A program made the position numbers and the translations under genes. Of a stretch of 64,000 nt of DNA, positions 17,107 through 25,915 are shown piece by piece. This DNA comes from Cohnella thailandensis (GTDB lineage Bacteria; Bacillota; Bacilli; Paenibacillales; Paenibacillaceae), in the NCBI RefSeq assembly GCF_014212135.1, contig NZ_JACJVQ010000008.1:186001-250000 (forward strand), given 5' to 3'. Each line of letters begins with the position of its first letter. Positions within the stretch are counted from its first letter, which is position 1. The notes beneath the pieces were generated by a model. The model worked only from the letters and a program-made list of their open reading frames with translations, was not told the origin of the DNA and ran no database searches.

Positions 17107-19437
17107 TCAAGGCCTTCCCCCTCTTAGCTCCAGCAACCCCATCTCGATGCACGTCGCGACGGACAGCGTCTTCTCGCCCGACTCGAAGCGGATGTCCGCC
17201 TGGTCGCCGCGCATCCGGACTATGCGGCCGCGGCCGAAGGCGCGGTGCTCGACCGAGCTTCCCGCCTTCAGCAGCTCCGCCTCGCGGACGGCGTTCGGGT
17301 TGCGGGCGGCCGCCGCCTTCGCGCCCGGGTTGTCGATGCGGACGACGGTCGCCTTGACGGCGGACCTCTTGGCGCCAAGCGGCCGCCCGGCCGCGCCAGC
17401 CCCGCCGTACTCCCTCGCCCCGCCAGCTCCGCCTGCGCCTTTTCCGCCGATCCCGATTCCCGTGAACTCCTCCGGATTCTGAATGCGCCGCACGGCGTTC
17501 ACGAACCGGGAAACCTTAGCCTTCGCTCCGTCCCTACGCTCATAGGCGAGCAGCTCCAGCCGCTTCTTCGCCCGCGTCATCCCGACATAGAACAAACGCA
17601 CCGCTTCTTCCATGTCCGCGACATCCTCGTTCTCGTACTTCTTGATATCGTCGTTGGATGGCAGAATGCCGTCCACCAGGTCGACGATCAGCACCCGTTC
17701 GAACTCGAGCCCCTTGGCGCTGTGCAGCGTCGAGAACGTCACCGCGTTCTCGTTTTTGCGCCGCCTGGACGTCTTCATGACCTGCTCGAGATACTTCAGC
17801 CGACGGGCGAACGACTCCATCGACTCCAGCCCTTCCGAGATATCCTCCAGCGTATTCAAGATGCCGATCAGATACTCCTTGCGGAAGCCGAGCCTCTCGC
17901 ACATCTTGTCAATGGCTTTCTCATAGCCAAGATCGTAGCGTATCGTCTGGATGGCATCGCGCGGGGCCATCCCCTTCATCCGCTCGAACGTCTCTTTGCA
18001 CTCCTGCAGAAGCTTGAACTGATAATCGCGGAGGGCGACATAGTTCATCAGGTTATCGAACACCGAATCCGGGTTCGTCACCGCCTTCAGCGCCGCCATC
18101 TGCTGCTTCGTGATGTAGCCGTTCATCTTGGTGTGGATTTTCTCCAGGAGGTCCGGCCTTCGGTCCGTGAACGTCATCCGCATGAAATTCAGGACGTCCT
18201 CCACGACCCAGTGGGAAAAGAACCGGTTGTCCCCATCCTTCATGTAGAAGGGGATCCCCGCACGGTCGAACGCGTTCATCAGGGTGATGGAGGACGAGTT
18301 GTTCCGGTACAGCACCGCGATCTCCCGCAGGTTCTCCTCCTCGGCTACCCGCTCCGCCACGAACTTCGCCTGGAGCTGATAATCGCCGAGCCGGTGAACG
18401 ACGATCGGCTCGTCCTCGGGATTGTCCGTGAACATGTTTTTGTCGTAGCGGTTCTTGTTGCGCTTGATGAAGCGGTTCGCCACCTGGACGATATTGCGCG
18501 AGGAGCGGTAGTTCTGCTCCATCTTGAGGAGCTTCGCGCGCGGGTACACTTTCTTAAAGTCGAGCAGGTACTGAGGCTCCGCCGCCCGCCAGGTGTAGAT
18601 GCTCTGGTCGTCGTCGGCTACGACGCACAGATTGCCGTGCGCGCGCACCAGCTTCTCTACGATCGCATGCTGGACGAGCGACGTATCCTGGCTCTCGTCG
18701 GTCATGACGTAGTCGTAGCGGCGCTGGTACTTGCGCAGCAGCTCGCGGTCGTTCTCCAGCGCTTCGTTCGCGAGAACGAGCATGTCGTCGTAGTCGACGA
18801 GCAGCTTGTCCGCCCCGCCGCGCTTAAATCGCTCGTATTCGGCCAGCAACCGCTCCGCGTCCTTCACGTCGCACTTCACGGAGCCCCACTCTTCCCGCGG
18901 AAGAAGCTTATTCTTCACGAAGCTGATATAGGTCGTCAGCTCGTCCATCTGGTCGTCGGTCATGTTGTCGCCCGCCACGCGGCGGTACAGCTCCCGAAGA
19001 ATAAGCTTCTTGTGCAGCGGCGGCCGCTCGCCCTCGAAGTCGATCTCCTCCTCCAGCTCGGCGGCGTCCCCTTCGATGATCTGATAGTCGATCCGCTGCT
19101 TGCGAAGGGAGTCTCTCATCATCTCGAAAGCCAGGCTATGGATCGTCGAGAAGGCGACGCGCTCCCCCGCGAACTCGGGGAAAAACTTGTTGAACCGATC
19201 CTTCATGTCCCGGGCGGAAGCCCGGCTGAACGTGACCGCCTTGATCCGCTCCGGCCTTACTCCCTTCTCCTCGACGAGGTAGCCGATCCTCATGATGAGC
19301 GTCGTCGTTTTGCCCGAGCCCGGCGAAGCGAGCAGCAGCAAAGCGCCCTCCGTATGAAGGACCGCCCTCTTCTGCACCTCGTTCAGCTCCACGCCCAGCT
19401 CTGCCTTTTTCCGCGATAGAAACTCGTTGCCCTGCAT
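17107..19437 (-). CDS. UvrD/PcrA-like superfamily 1 DNA helicase
   Basis: 776 residues from ATG 19437 (GGAAGG 9 bases upstream; the frame is open upstream without homology). Superfamily 1A motifs in order: Q-motif LNEVQKRAV, Walker A SPGSGKTTT, Ia TFSRASARDM, II MTDESQDTS, III DDDQSIYTWR, IV QNYRSSRNI, V TLHSAKGLEFERV and VI LFYVGMTRAKKRLELL. So it is an active 3'-5' helicase of the UvrD/PcrA/Rep group. The C-terminal end (VEHRAFGRGRIVRMRGDQAD) is a Tudor-like fold seen in PcrA. It is a paralogue rather than pcrA itself, since ligase and pcrB are not adjacent. A likely role is DNA repair or replication-fork maintenance. Confidence 0.92.
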   Translation of the reverse strand: MQGNEFLSRKKAELGVELNEVQKRAVLHTEGALLLLASPGSGKTTTLIMRIGYLVEEKGVRPERIKAVTFSRASARDMKDRFNKFFPEFAGERVAFSTIHSLAFEMMRDSLRKQRIDYQIIEGDAAELEEEIDFEGERPPLHKKLILRELYRRVAGDNMTDDQMDELTTYISFVKNKLLPREEWGSVKCDVKDAERLLAEYERFKRGGADKLLVDYDDMLVLANEALENDRELLRKYQRRYDYVMTDESQDTSLVQHAIVEKLVRAHGNLCVVADDDQSIYTWRAAEPQYLLDFKKVYPRAKLLKMEQNYRSSRNIVQVANRFIKRNKNRYDKNMFTDNPEDEPIVVHRLGDYQLQAKFVAERVAEEENLREIAVLYRNNSSSITLMNAFDRAGIPFYMKDGDNRFFSHWVVEDVLNFMRMTFTDRRPDLLEKIHTKMNGYITKQQMAALKAVTNPDSVFDNLMNYVALRDYQFKLLQECKETFERMKGMAPRDAIQTIRYDLGYEKAIDKMCERLGFRKEYLIGILNTLEDISEGLESMESFARRLKYLEQVMKTSRRRKNENAVTFSTLHSAKGLEFERVLIVDLVDGILPSNDDIKKYENEDVADMEEAVRLFYVGMTRAKKRLELLAYERRDGAKAKVSRFVNAVRRIQNPEEFTGIGIGGKGAGGAGGAREYGGAGAAGRPLGAKRSAVKATVVRIDNPGAKAAAARNPNAVREAELLKAGSSVEHRAFGRGRIVRMRGDQADIRFESGEKTLSVATCIEMGLLELRGGRP

Positions 19438-19544
19438 TGCCGCAATCCTTCCAATCCGTTCCGATCTCGATGCCCAGCGAATAGGCACGTAAAGCTTAAT
19501 GATAAAGATAAACCGTCCGCGAAGCAATGGATGAAACTCCCCGC

Positions 19545-19757
19545 TTAGACCTCGGCGTCGATTACTCGTCCGGTATCGGGCTTCTCCGGATGGTCCCGTT
19601 CGTCCCTGGCCTTCAGCTCCTTCCTAAGCTGCTGCAGCTCCCAAACGACTTCGTCGAGCTTCTTGGCCATTCTCGACGAATTGATCGCGGTCCGGATAAT
19701 GTATTCCAACAGAAGAATGGAGAGGACAAACGCGATAATACCAAGAACGATTCCCAC
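19545..19757 (-). CDS. Small membrane protein with C-terminal coiled coil
   Basis: 70 residues, unrecognised. One N-terminal membrane helix (GIVLGIIAFVLSILLLEYII) is followed by an amphipathic, heptad-like helix (MAKKLDEVVWELQQLRKELK) and a charged tail. The start is GTG at 19757 with GAGGAGG 7 bases upstream. It shares layout with the 52-residue protein immediately upstream, and the two are probably co-transcribed. Confidence 0.72.
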   Translation of the reverse strand: MGIVLGIIAFVLSILLLEYIIRTAINSSRMAKKLDEVVWELQQLRKELKARDERDHPEKPDTGRVIDAEV

Positions 19758-19793
19758 TAAATATCCTCCTCTGCGACGACTTGATCGCCAGAC

Positions 19794-19952
19794 TCATTCA
19801 ATTTCCCCGTCCCGCCTCTTCAGGATCTCCAGGATCTCTTCCTGAACGGCCAAGGTTTGCTCTTGTGCAACTAACAGCTTGCGGGTGTTGATTTCGATTC
19901 CGAACAAAACAATAACGGCCAAAATAAATCCGATAAACGCGATAACCCCCAT
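19794..19952 (-). CDS. 52-residue membrane protein
   Basis: Short frame that gene callers may miss. ATG at 19950-19952, stop TGA at 19794-19796, GGGAGGA 6-7 bases upstream of the start. The translation has one hydrophobic helix (GVIAFIGFILAVIVLFGIEI) then an amphipathic helix rich in Glu/Leu (EQTLAVQEEILEILKRRD). The same topology as the 70-residue neighbour 36 bp downstream suggests a pair of interacting or duplicated small membrane proteins. Function unknown; the strong ribosome site and codon pattern support translation. Confidence 0.7.
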   Translation of the reverse strand: MGVIAFIGFILAVIVLFGIEINTRKLLVAQEQTLAVQEEILEILKRRDGEIE

Positions 19953-19964
19953 GAAGATCCTCCC

Positions 19965-20675
19965 TCACGTTGAACTCGGTACCGACGCCGGGCTGGCGCT
20001 CGCCTGCGTTCCCGACTCGAAGCCATGCGAAGCGCTCTCGTCCCGCTCGACCTCCTGAAGCTTGCGTCCATCGCCGTCATAGGTCGTTACCTTCAGCTTC
20101 AAGCCTTGCGACTCGTCCAGGAAGACGAAGTAGATCCGAAAATAATCGTCGACCGTTACGATCTTCGCCTGCTTCTCCAAGCCGTCCTCCACGCTCGTCA
20201 CGACCACGCTCGTTACCTCCGGATCCAGGATCGCCCCCATGTACATCGGAAAAGGAGTACGGCCGAATTCGGTTCCTACGGTGCTGGGGATGTACATATG
20301 CAATAAATTCAAATAGCTCTCTTTGGCACGGTCAGGATCCTCCGGCATGGGCTGCGCTCCCTCTTGACGTTCCATCCCCGAGCCCCCGAAGCCTCCGCCG
20401 AATACGTATTTCCACCCGTATCGGGTCTTCTTCGCATAATCGGCCTGAAGGACGAAGCCGTTATCGTGATAATGAAGATAAAAGACGACCTTGCCCCCGT
20501 CGACCGCTTCCTCGTGAACGACGTAATCCAGGTAATCGTCCCGAACCCGCTCGATCGCCTCCACGGCCGTCGGACTGGACGCTTCCTTCTCCTTAGCCAG
20601 TTCCCCATTGAAATAAAAGCCCACGCCCGCCGCCGCAAGGGCAAGCAGGCCGAGGGCTATCCAGCGCTTTCTCAT
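19965..20675 (-). CDS. Hypothetical exported or membrane-anchored protein
   Basis: 236 residues with an N-terminal signal anchor (KRWIALGLLALAAAGVGFYF), then an extracytoplasmic domain of mixed alpha/beta character and a Ser/Ala/Pro-rich tail. No family motif was recognised. GAGGAG lies upstream of ATG 20675. It stands 24 bp after the next upstream membrane protein gene and 12 bp before the 52-residue gene, so 21272 to 19545 looks like one operon of envelope proteins of unknown role. Confidence 0.7.
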   Translation of the reverse strand: MRKRWIALGLLALAAAGVGFYFNGELAKEKEASSPTAVEAIERVRDDYLDYVVHEEAVDGGKVVFYLHYHDNGFVLQADYAKKTRYGWKYVFGGGFGGSGMERQEGAQPMPEDPDRAKESYLNLLHMYIPSTVGTEFGRTPFPMYMGAILDPEVTSVVVTSVEDGLEKQAKIVTVDDYFRIYFVFLDESQGLKLKVTTYDGDGRKLQEVERDESASHGFESGTQASASPASVPSST

Positions 20676-20699
20676 GGTTCGTTGCTTCTCCTCTCGATC

Positions 20700-21272
20700 T
20701 TACAGCTCCGTCTGCCGTTCGTCCTTGACGCCGAGCTCCCTGATTTTGCGAATCAGCCCCGCGATGCCGTCCGCCCGGAAAATCAGAACGAAAGCGATCG
20801 CAAGCTTCAATACTACCGTCGCAAGAGCAATCCACGTCTGTTGGCGAGCGGCCGCGAACGCGGACGGAAGCTCGCTGGTCGCGTACTGGATGAGCTGCAT
20901 GATGTAGCCGACCAGGCCCGGGACGTTCTGCGCGACGAGCACGATGCCGACGAGCGTGAGCCCGAGCGAATACCATTCGCGCAATGGGACGGAAGTCTCC
21001 TGCGAAGCTTCCGAGCGAAACGCGTCCCCGCCGACGAGAAAACGAACCAGCCTTCCGCTGCGGCTCCAGAGCAGCCAGCCCACCAGGAAGTAGACGACGG
21101 CGCATGCGACGAACACCGCGACAAAAAGCTCGATCGAAGTCGACGCCGCGTCGCCCGATATTTCGTTAAAGTACAGAAGCTGGAACAGATTCCCGAGCTG
21201 CCCGATTCCCTGAACGATTATATACAACGCCAGCAGCCGGATCAGCACGAACGCCAAGTCCCTTATTTTCAT
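20700..21272 (-). CDS. Hypothetical four-helix membrane protein
   Basis: 190 residues with four predicted membrane helices: near 8-30 (VLIRLLALYIIVQGIG), 48-70 (LFVAVFVACAVVYFLVGWLL), 102-125 (LGLTLVGIVLVAQNVPGLVG) and 148-170 (ALATVVLKLAIAFVLIF). The C-terminus is cytoplasmic and charged. AAAGGAGGAGCACGC directly precedes ATG 21272. No known family recognised; probable first gene of a four-gene envelope operon. Confidence 0.72.
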   Translation of the reverse strand: MKIRDLAFVLIRLLALYIIVQGIGQLGNLFQLLYFNEISGDAASTSIELFVAVFVACAVVYFLVGWLLWSRSGRLVRFLVGGDAFRSEASQETSVPLREWYSLGLTLVGIVLVAQNVPGLVGYIMQLIQYATSELPSAFAAARQQTWIALATVVLKLAIAFVLIFRADGIAGLIRKIRELGVKDERQTEL

Positions 21273-21410
21273 GCGTGCTCCTCCTTTAACTCACTCGCAA
21301 GATATCTCTTCATCCAATTATACCTCAATATGGAAACGATGTTCCGAATTATTTCTTTTATCGCGACAAAGCGCCGATGAAACGCTGCGTACAAGCGGCA
21401 GTCCGTGCTC

Positions 21411-21439
21411 TTGCGAGGTTCGGCTCTTCGGCATAGAAT
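21411..21439 (+). promoter_or_regulatory. Promoter of the aroF T-box leader
   Basis: TTGCGA (21411-21416) and TAGAAT (21434-21439) with a 17-bp spacer, placing the transcription start just before the T-box stem I. Confidence 0.6.
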
Positions 21440-21446
21440 ACGGAAT

Positions 21447-21735
21447 AACCGAATTAGCCAAGGCCATGATGGAGAGAGTAAGCGAACTACGGTTCCTGAC
21501 AGGGACGGCGCGCCGACCGACTGAGAGCAGCCGAACGAACCGATTCGCCGAAGTTCGCTCCGGAGCCGATTTTTTGAAGGGTGTCCGCATGCACGGGCAA
21601 CTGCGTAGAGAAATCCGTTCCCCGCGTTAAGGGTTCAAGCGAGAGCGGCGTTTCGCCCGGGCCGGGCATGCGTCGCTCTAATAAGGGTGGTACCACGACT
21701 CCTCGTCCCTTGCGGCGGGGAGTCTTTTTTATTTT
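21447..21735 (+). ncRNA. T-box leader riboswitch, probable Phe specifier
   Basis: The T-box core GGGTGGTACCACG (21685-21697) precedes a terminator hairpin of ACTCCTCG.. with ..CGGGGAGT and a TTTTTT run ending near 21731. Upstream, stem I can fold with GCGAA-CTA-CGGTTC (about 21491-21504) against GAACCG-A-TTCGC, leaving AGTA on the left (S-turn) and CGAAGTTCGC on the right of the specifier loop, followed by the usual TCCGGAGC. In that alignment the specifier is TTC (21554-21556), i.e. tRNA-Phe, which is logical for a DAHP synthase gene. Uncharged tRNA-Phe would pair through the T-box bulge (UGGU) and prevent termination. Confidence 0.93.
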
Positions 21736-21770
21736 CTATTAACGGTGAAAAAAAAGGAGCGCGTGAGAAG

Positions 21771-22874
21771 ATGAACAACGAGGAGAAGCAACCATCGAGC
21801 TTGGAGTCGCTGAGGAGCGAGCTGAACGGCATCAACCGGCAATTGCTGGAGCTGCTGTCGCGAAGGGCGGAGACCGTCCGGGAGATCGGCCGGATCAAGG
21901 AGAAGCAAGGAGGACCGGAGTTCGACCCGGTTCGGGAGCAGGAGATGCTGACGGAGCTCGTCGCCGCCAATCCGGGGCCTTTCGACGATAAGACGATCCG
22001 TCATCTGTTCAAGCAGATTTTTCAGGCGTCGCTGGACCTGCAGGTTCAGGAACGCAAGAAGGAGCTTCTCGTCAGCCGGCGGGTTCGCAAGGAGGACACG
22101 ACGATCCAACTGGGCTCCACCGTCATCGGAGGCGGGCGGCCGGTCATGATCGCCGGCCCTTGCTCCGTCGAAAGCTACGAGCAGACCCGCGCGGCCGCGG
22201 CCGCCCTTAAGGCGGCCGGCGTTACGGTCATGCGCGGCGGCGCGTTCAAGCCCCGCACCTCGCCGTACGACTTCCAAGGTCTCGGCATCGAGGGGCTTCG
22301 CATCCTGAAGGAAGTTGCCGCCGAATTCGGCTTGAAGACGATCAGCGAGATCGTCGATCCGGCCCACGTCGAGCTGGCGGCCGAATACATCGACGTCATC
22401 CAGATCGGCGCGCGCAATATGCAGAACTTCGAGCTGCTGAAGGCGGCCGGCGGCGTGAAGACGCCGATTCTGCTCAAACGCGGCCTGGCCGCGACGATCG
22501 ACGAATTCCTGAACGCCGCGGAGTACATCCTTGCCGGCGGAAACTCCCAGGTCATGCTCATCGAGCGAGGCATCCGCACCTATGAGAAAGCAACGCGCAA
22601 CACGCTCGACATCTCCGCGGTGCCGATCCTGAAGCAGGAGAGCCACCTGCCGGTGCTCGTGGACGTCACCCACTCCACCGGCCGCAAGGACATCATGGCG
22701 CCATGCGCCAAGGCCGCGCTCGCCGCCGGCGCCGACGGCATCATGGTCGAGGTGCATCCGAACCCGGCCGTCGCCCTCTCCGACGCCGCACAGCAGCTCG
22801 ACATCCCGCAGTTCGAACGCTTCATGGCGGACGTTCGCTCCTCCGGCCTGCTCAAGGACGGGGTGCTGGCTTAA
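21771..22874 (+). CDS. aroF: Bifunctional chorismate mutase / 3-deoxy-7-phosphoheptulonate synthase
   Basis: 367 residues. Residues about 8-95 are an AroQ-type chorismate mutase ([20 protein letters not shown]); residues about 105-360 are a type I-beta DAHP synthase ([54 protein letters not shown]). It condenses PEP and erythrose-4-phosphate as the first step of aromatic amino acid synthesis; in Bacillus AroA the mutase domain provides feedback sensing of chorismate/prephenate. ATG 21771 is preferred (AAGGAG upstream) over an earlier in-frame start that would lie inside the T-box terminator. Controlled by the T-box leader. Confidence 0.95.
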   Translation: MNNEEKQPSSLESLRSELNGINRQLLELLSRRAETVREIGRIKEKQGGPEFDPVREQEMLTELVAANPGPFDDKTIRHLFKQIFQASLDLQVQERKKELLVSRRVRKEDTTIQLGSTVIGGGRPVMIAGPCSVESYEQTRAAAAALKAAGVTVMRGGAFKPRTSPYDFQGLGIEGLRILKEVAAEFGLKTISEIVDPAHVELAAEYIDVIQIGARNMQNFELLKAAGGVKTPILLKRGLAATIDEFLNAAEYILAGGNSQVMLIERGIRTYEKATRNTLDISAVPILKQESHLPVLVDVTHSTGRKDIMAPCAKAALAAGADGIMVEVHPNPAVALSDAAQQLDIPQFERFMADVRSSGLLKDGVLA

Positions 22875-22935
22875 AAGAGATTTGGATTTGCGCGTATGAC
22901 CCATGTGCGTAGTCTGACTACCTGCATTTCCAGCT

Positions 22936-22966
22936 AAAAAGGCAGCGCCGCCGGCGCTGCCTTTTC
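22936..22966. terminator. Bidirectional terminator between aroF and the HAD phosphatase gene
   Basis: GGCAGCGC-CGCC-GGCGCTGCC-type stem flanked by AAAAA on the left and TTTT on the right serves both convergent genes. Confidence 0.85.
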
Positions 22967-22979
22967 AATCATTAAAACC

Positions 22980-23753
22980 TTACAGAACCCCCGCGTACTC
23001 AAGCCCGTTCTTGACGCCGCCTTCGTCCACCGCGGTCGTCACGTAGTCGGCGTACGGAAGCAGCTCCGCGTGGGAATTGCCCATCGCGATGCCGAGGCCG
23101 ACGAGCTGCAGCATCTCCTTGTCGTTCAGCCCGTCGCCGAACGCGATCGCTTCCTCCGGCTTGATGCCGAGCCGATCGAGCAGCGCCTTGATGCCTTCCG
23201 CCTTGGAGCCCGTATTCGGCAGCACGTCCAGCGCCTTGGCATGCCAGCGAACGAAGCGAAGCTCCGGCAGCTCGGTCGCGTACAGCTGCTCCTCGTGGCT
23301 CTCGCAGTGCAGGAACACCTGGTAGATGCCTTCCTTCCTCCAGAAGTCCGCGTCCAACCCCGGATGCTCGACCCGCAGCGAAGCGATTGCCTCGAAGACG
23401 AAAGGATGCTCGGGCGACGTGGAGAAATAAGCGCTCTTGCCTTCGAACACGAGCTCGTGCTTGTGCTTCTGAGCAAGTCCGACCAGCTTCTCCAGCACCT
23501 CGAGAGCGATCTTGCTCTCGTGCAGGTCCTGTCCTTTGTACTTCACGTAAGCCCCGTTCATGCTGACGTACGATTCGATGCCGACTTCCTCCGCCAACGC
23601 CTTGAAGAAATAAGGAGCTCTCCCTGTCGCGATGACGGGCTCGATGCCCCGCTCCTTCAAGCGCCGAATCGCCTCGATGGCGTCCGCCGGAATCCGTTTC
23701 TCCTCGTCCACCAACGTCCCGTCGATATCGAAAAAAGCGATTTTATATGACAT
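22980..23753 (-). CDS. Cof-type HAD-superfamily phosphatase
   Basis: 257 residues. Motif I FFDIDGTLVDEE (nucleophile D in DIDGT), motif II ATGRAP, and motif III/IV FGDGLNDKEMLQ are intact, with the large C2B cap between them, as in the YkrA/YwpJ/Cof group that hydrolyses sugar phosphates, flavin mononucleotide or similar small phosphomonoesters. Substrate cannot be assigned. GGAGAGGGAG precedes ATG 23753. Confidence 0.92.
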   Translation of the reverse strand: MSYKIAFFDIDGTLVDEEKRIPADAIEAIRRLKERGIEPVIATGRAPYFFKALAEEVGIESYVSMNGAYVKYKGQDLHESKIALEVLEKLVGLAQKHKHELVFEGKSAYFSTSPEHPFVFEAIASLRVEHPGLDADFWRKEGIYQVFLHCESHEEQLYATELPELRFVRWHAKALDVLPNTGSKAEGIKALLDRLGIKPEEAIAFGDGLNDKEMLQLVGLGIAMGNSHAELLPYADYVTTAVDEGGVKNGLEYAGVL

Positions 23754-23805
23754 TTTTTTCTCCCTCTCCTATCTCTATTTTCGCCGATTATAGCACTTTT
23801 GCAAT

Positions 23806-24390
23806 TTATATTTCAAAGGTTCGGCCGTGTCCGGGAAATACCGTTCTTTCATTTGTCTTTATAATCTGCGCCCAGCTCCGCTTAATCTTCCCGTTTGAAT
23901 CGATCGTCGTTCCCTCCAGAGGAAGATCGCCCGTAAAAACGCCTAACCCTTCGATAACCACGCTTATGGAATCTTCGGAATGGCCCGGCGTGCAGAGAAG
24001 ATACCCAGAGAGGCCTGTTTTTTGCGAAAATGATATGCGATCGTTTGCAACGAGAATATTATGGGGCTTCACGACGATCTCTTTGAACGGACGAAACTTT
24101 CTCATGGATTCATTGGCCGATTCCAGGTACTCCGATTGCTTCTCGCTTACGATTAGGTCGATGCCCAGAGCCTGCAGTTCTTCCGCTATTCCGCAGTGAT
24201 CCGGATGAAAATGAGTGACCGCCAAAAAGCGGATCTCGTTCAGGCGAATGCCGTACTTGCGGAATTGGCTCATCATTTTCTCCAACGTGCCCGGCAATCC
24301 CGTATCGATTAGCAGATACCCTTGGTTGCAATGAATGGCATAGTAGTTGGTCGAGTTATAGCCGATGTTGACAACGCCTATCTTATCCAT
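23806..24390 (-). CDS. MBL-fold metallohydrolase
   Basis: 194 residues, compact metallo-beta-lactamase fold. The metal motif THFHPDHCG (HxHxDH), the TPGHSEDS histidine and the terminal FPGHGR histidine are present, so a dinuclear metal site is likely. This small form resembles glyoxalase II-like hydrolases; substrate unknown. The Shine-Dalgarno AAAGGGGA is inside the last codons of the DUF5946 gene, only 3 bp upstream, so the two are translationally linked. The pair has lower GC than most of the window, which could mean horizontal transfer. Confidence 0.9.
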   Translation of the reverse strand: MDKIGVVNIGYNSTNYYAIHCNQGYLLIDTGLPGTLEKMMSQFRKYGIRLNEIRFLAVTHFHPDHCGIAEELQALGIDLIVSEKQSEYLESANESMRKFRPFKEIVVKPHNILVANDRISFSQKTGLSGYLLCTPGHSEDSISVVIEGLGVFTGDLPLEGTTIDSNGKIKRSWAQIIKTNERTVFPGHGRTFEI

Positions 24391-24393
24391 TAT

Positions 24394-24921
24394 CTATCCC
24401 CTTTCATATCTGCGTAAATAAAGATCGCCGACCGCTTCGGCCATCGGATGATATCGTTCATAGGACGAATAGACGCCAAGAGCCCATTTCCGCAACGAAC
24501 TTGCGAGTTCTTCTCCTTCAAGCCCCGCCAAATCCGTCACGGTAAAACGTCCTCTCTCCAAGACAGGCAAAGCAGGGATTGCGGCTTCCGGATGCGATCT
24601 TTTGTATTCATCCATGATTTTGCTTAAGAAAGGCGTTTTGGAATAATTCCATTCCACGGACTTATCCAGAATCAAATACTGCCTGGCGAGATGGAAATGG
24701 TTATTCCACGTGCCGTGAACCTCCGAATGCTGCAAGCAATGCGCGTCCGCATAGATAAAGGTGGAGGGACCGGTATCGTCTTCGAAGGCGGATGCCAGAC
24801 GATTGAATATCTCAAAGCATTCAAACACTCCGTTTCGAGTATCGGACCCGCAGAATTGGCACCGCCCGCGATGGATCAGCTTCACGCCCTTTTTTTGCGC
24901 TTGACGTTCTATGCTTTGCAT
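24394..24921 (-). CDS. DUF5946-family protein
   Basis: 175 residues. An N-terminal CQFCGS motif plus later ECFEIF, a DAHCLQHSEVHG segment, and a helical C-terminal half match the DUF5946 family, of unknown function; the Cys and His residues could bind a metal. GGGAGG lies 9 bases before ATG 24921. First gene of a two-gene operon with the MBL-fold hydrolase. Confidence 0.8.
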   Translation of the reverse strand: MQSIERQAQKKGVKLIHRGRCQFCGSDTRNGVFECFEIFNRLASAFEDDTGPSTFIYADAHCLQHSEVHGTWNNHFHLARQYLILDKSVEWNYSKTPFLSKIMDEYKRSHPEAAIPALPVLERGRFTVTDLAGLEGEELASSLRKWALGVYSSYERYHPMAEAVGDLYLRRYERG

Positions 24922-24998
24922 GTCAGCTCGCCTCCCTTATAACACAATAAAGGTTAACGCTGCGTGAATGTCAAAGAGAAGCTCGCCCGCGAACAAAA

Positions 24999-25051
24999 AG
25001 GCTGACCTTCAAGCTCTGGAATCCGCCAGAGCAAGGGTCAGCCTCTTTAAA
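24999..25051 (-). terminator. Long-hairpin terminator of the NUDIX gene
   Basis: AGGCTGACC with GGGTCAGCCT forms the base and GCTCTGG with CCAGAGC the apex. On the minus strand the hairpin runs into TTTTTG. It starts 14 bases after the NUDIX stop. Confidence 0.85.
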
Positions 25052-25064
25052 CAAAATGCAGAAC

Positions 25065-25622
25065 TCAGCACCGGAAAAGCCCATGCCCGTCCAGCTTCAC
25101 GAGCGGCTCGGCGTCAAGCGCTAGTCCCTCGTTGCGGCCGTTCAGCGCGACGTCCACGAGCCACCGGGTAAACGGCGCGACGTTCATCTCCTTCATCTCT
25201 TCGAAGCTGAAGAAGCCGGCCGCGTCCACCTCGTCCATGTCGGGAACCGGCTCGCCTCCGGCGTAGTCCATCGAGAACGCCACGTAAAGATTATGAATGC
25301 TCCGCGGGAGATCCCGGATCGCCACGACGTTGCGCACGACCGCATCGACGCCGCACTCCTCCAACACTTCCCTGCGCACGGTGTCGTGCAGCTGCTCGAG
25401 CTGCTCCGCATAGCCCCCGGGATTCGTCCAGTAGCCTTTGCCCGGATCTTGAGCCCGCCGCACGAGCAGCACCTTGTCTTCTCTTAGAACGAGAGCGCCC
25501 ACGCCGATGCTGTAATTGCCCCAATAGACGAAGCTGCACTCCGGACAGGCCCTTCGCGGAGTCCCGCCGATATCGCGGGTTTCCAATTCGTGTCCGCAGG
25601 ACATGCAGAATTTCGGTTCCAT
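25065..25622 (-). CDS. NUDIX hydrolase with N-terminal zinc ribbon
   Basis: 185 residues. A zinc ribbon (FCMSCG ... RACPECS, residues about 6-30) precedes a Nudix domain with a complete box: G-x5-E-x7-REV-x-EE-x-G (GYAEQLE ... REVLEECG). The zinc-ribbon form is related to NudC (NADH pyrophosphatase) and to YjaD-like hydrolases, but the C-terminal part does not let me choose. Likely nucleotide-diphosphate clean-up. A -10-like TATAAT is at 25665-25670 on the minus strand. Confidence 0.92.
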   Translation of the reverse strand: MEPKFCMSCGHELETRDIGGTPRRACPECSFVYWGNYSIGVGALVLREDKVLLVRRAQDPGKGYWTNPGGYAEQLEQLHDTVRREVLEECGVDAVVRNVVAIRDLPRSIHNLYVAFSMDYAGGEPVPDMDEVDAAGFFSFEEMKEMNVAPFTRWLVDVALNGRNEGLALDAEPLVKLDGHGLFRC

Positions 25623-25777
25623 CCTGTCTCTTCACCTCGTTGTCCAAGCTCAAACGCTTCTCCGATTATACTCCCGAACCGCAGTCGTGCATAGACAGGT
25701 TGGAGAGCTAGAGGGGAAGGCGTGGCAAGGGGCAGGCGTGGCGATCCATGCCGACTCGAAACGTTCCTTGTCGAAGA

Positions 25778-25800
25778 AAGTTTGTTTATTGTCCAAACTT
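25778..25800. promoter_or_regulatory. Isolated 7-bp inverted repeat
   Basis: AAGTTTG (25778-25784) and CAAACTT (25794-25800), 9-bp spacer, in the 293-bp gap between the sugar-binding-protein terminator and the NUDIX start. It may be an operator for the NUDIX gene; the rest of the gap shows no gene. Confidence 0.25.
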
Positions 25801-25833
25801 ACCATATCCACCCAGGCACGTATCCGAAGAGTG

Positions 25834-25866
25834 CAAAACAAGGCCATCCGCCGGGGGATGGCCTTG
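25834..25866 (-). terminator. Terminator of the lpl-type transporter operon
   Basis: CAAGGCCATCC pairs with GGATGGCCTTG; on the minus strand the stem is followed by TTGTTTT, 50 bases after the binding-protein stop. Confidence 0.8.
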
Positions 25867-25915
25867 CTCCTATCCTTTGATCCTATTCATTGATCCTACC
25901 CATGCCTGCCCATGG

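Noticed and set aside
17245..19419. Long plus-strand open frame opposite the helicase gene
   Set aside because: The minus strand has complete helicase motifs; the plus frame is rich in His/Arg/Leu/Val as expected of an antisense frame and has no start context.
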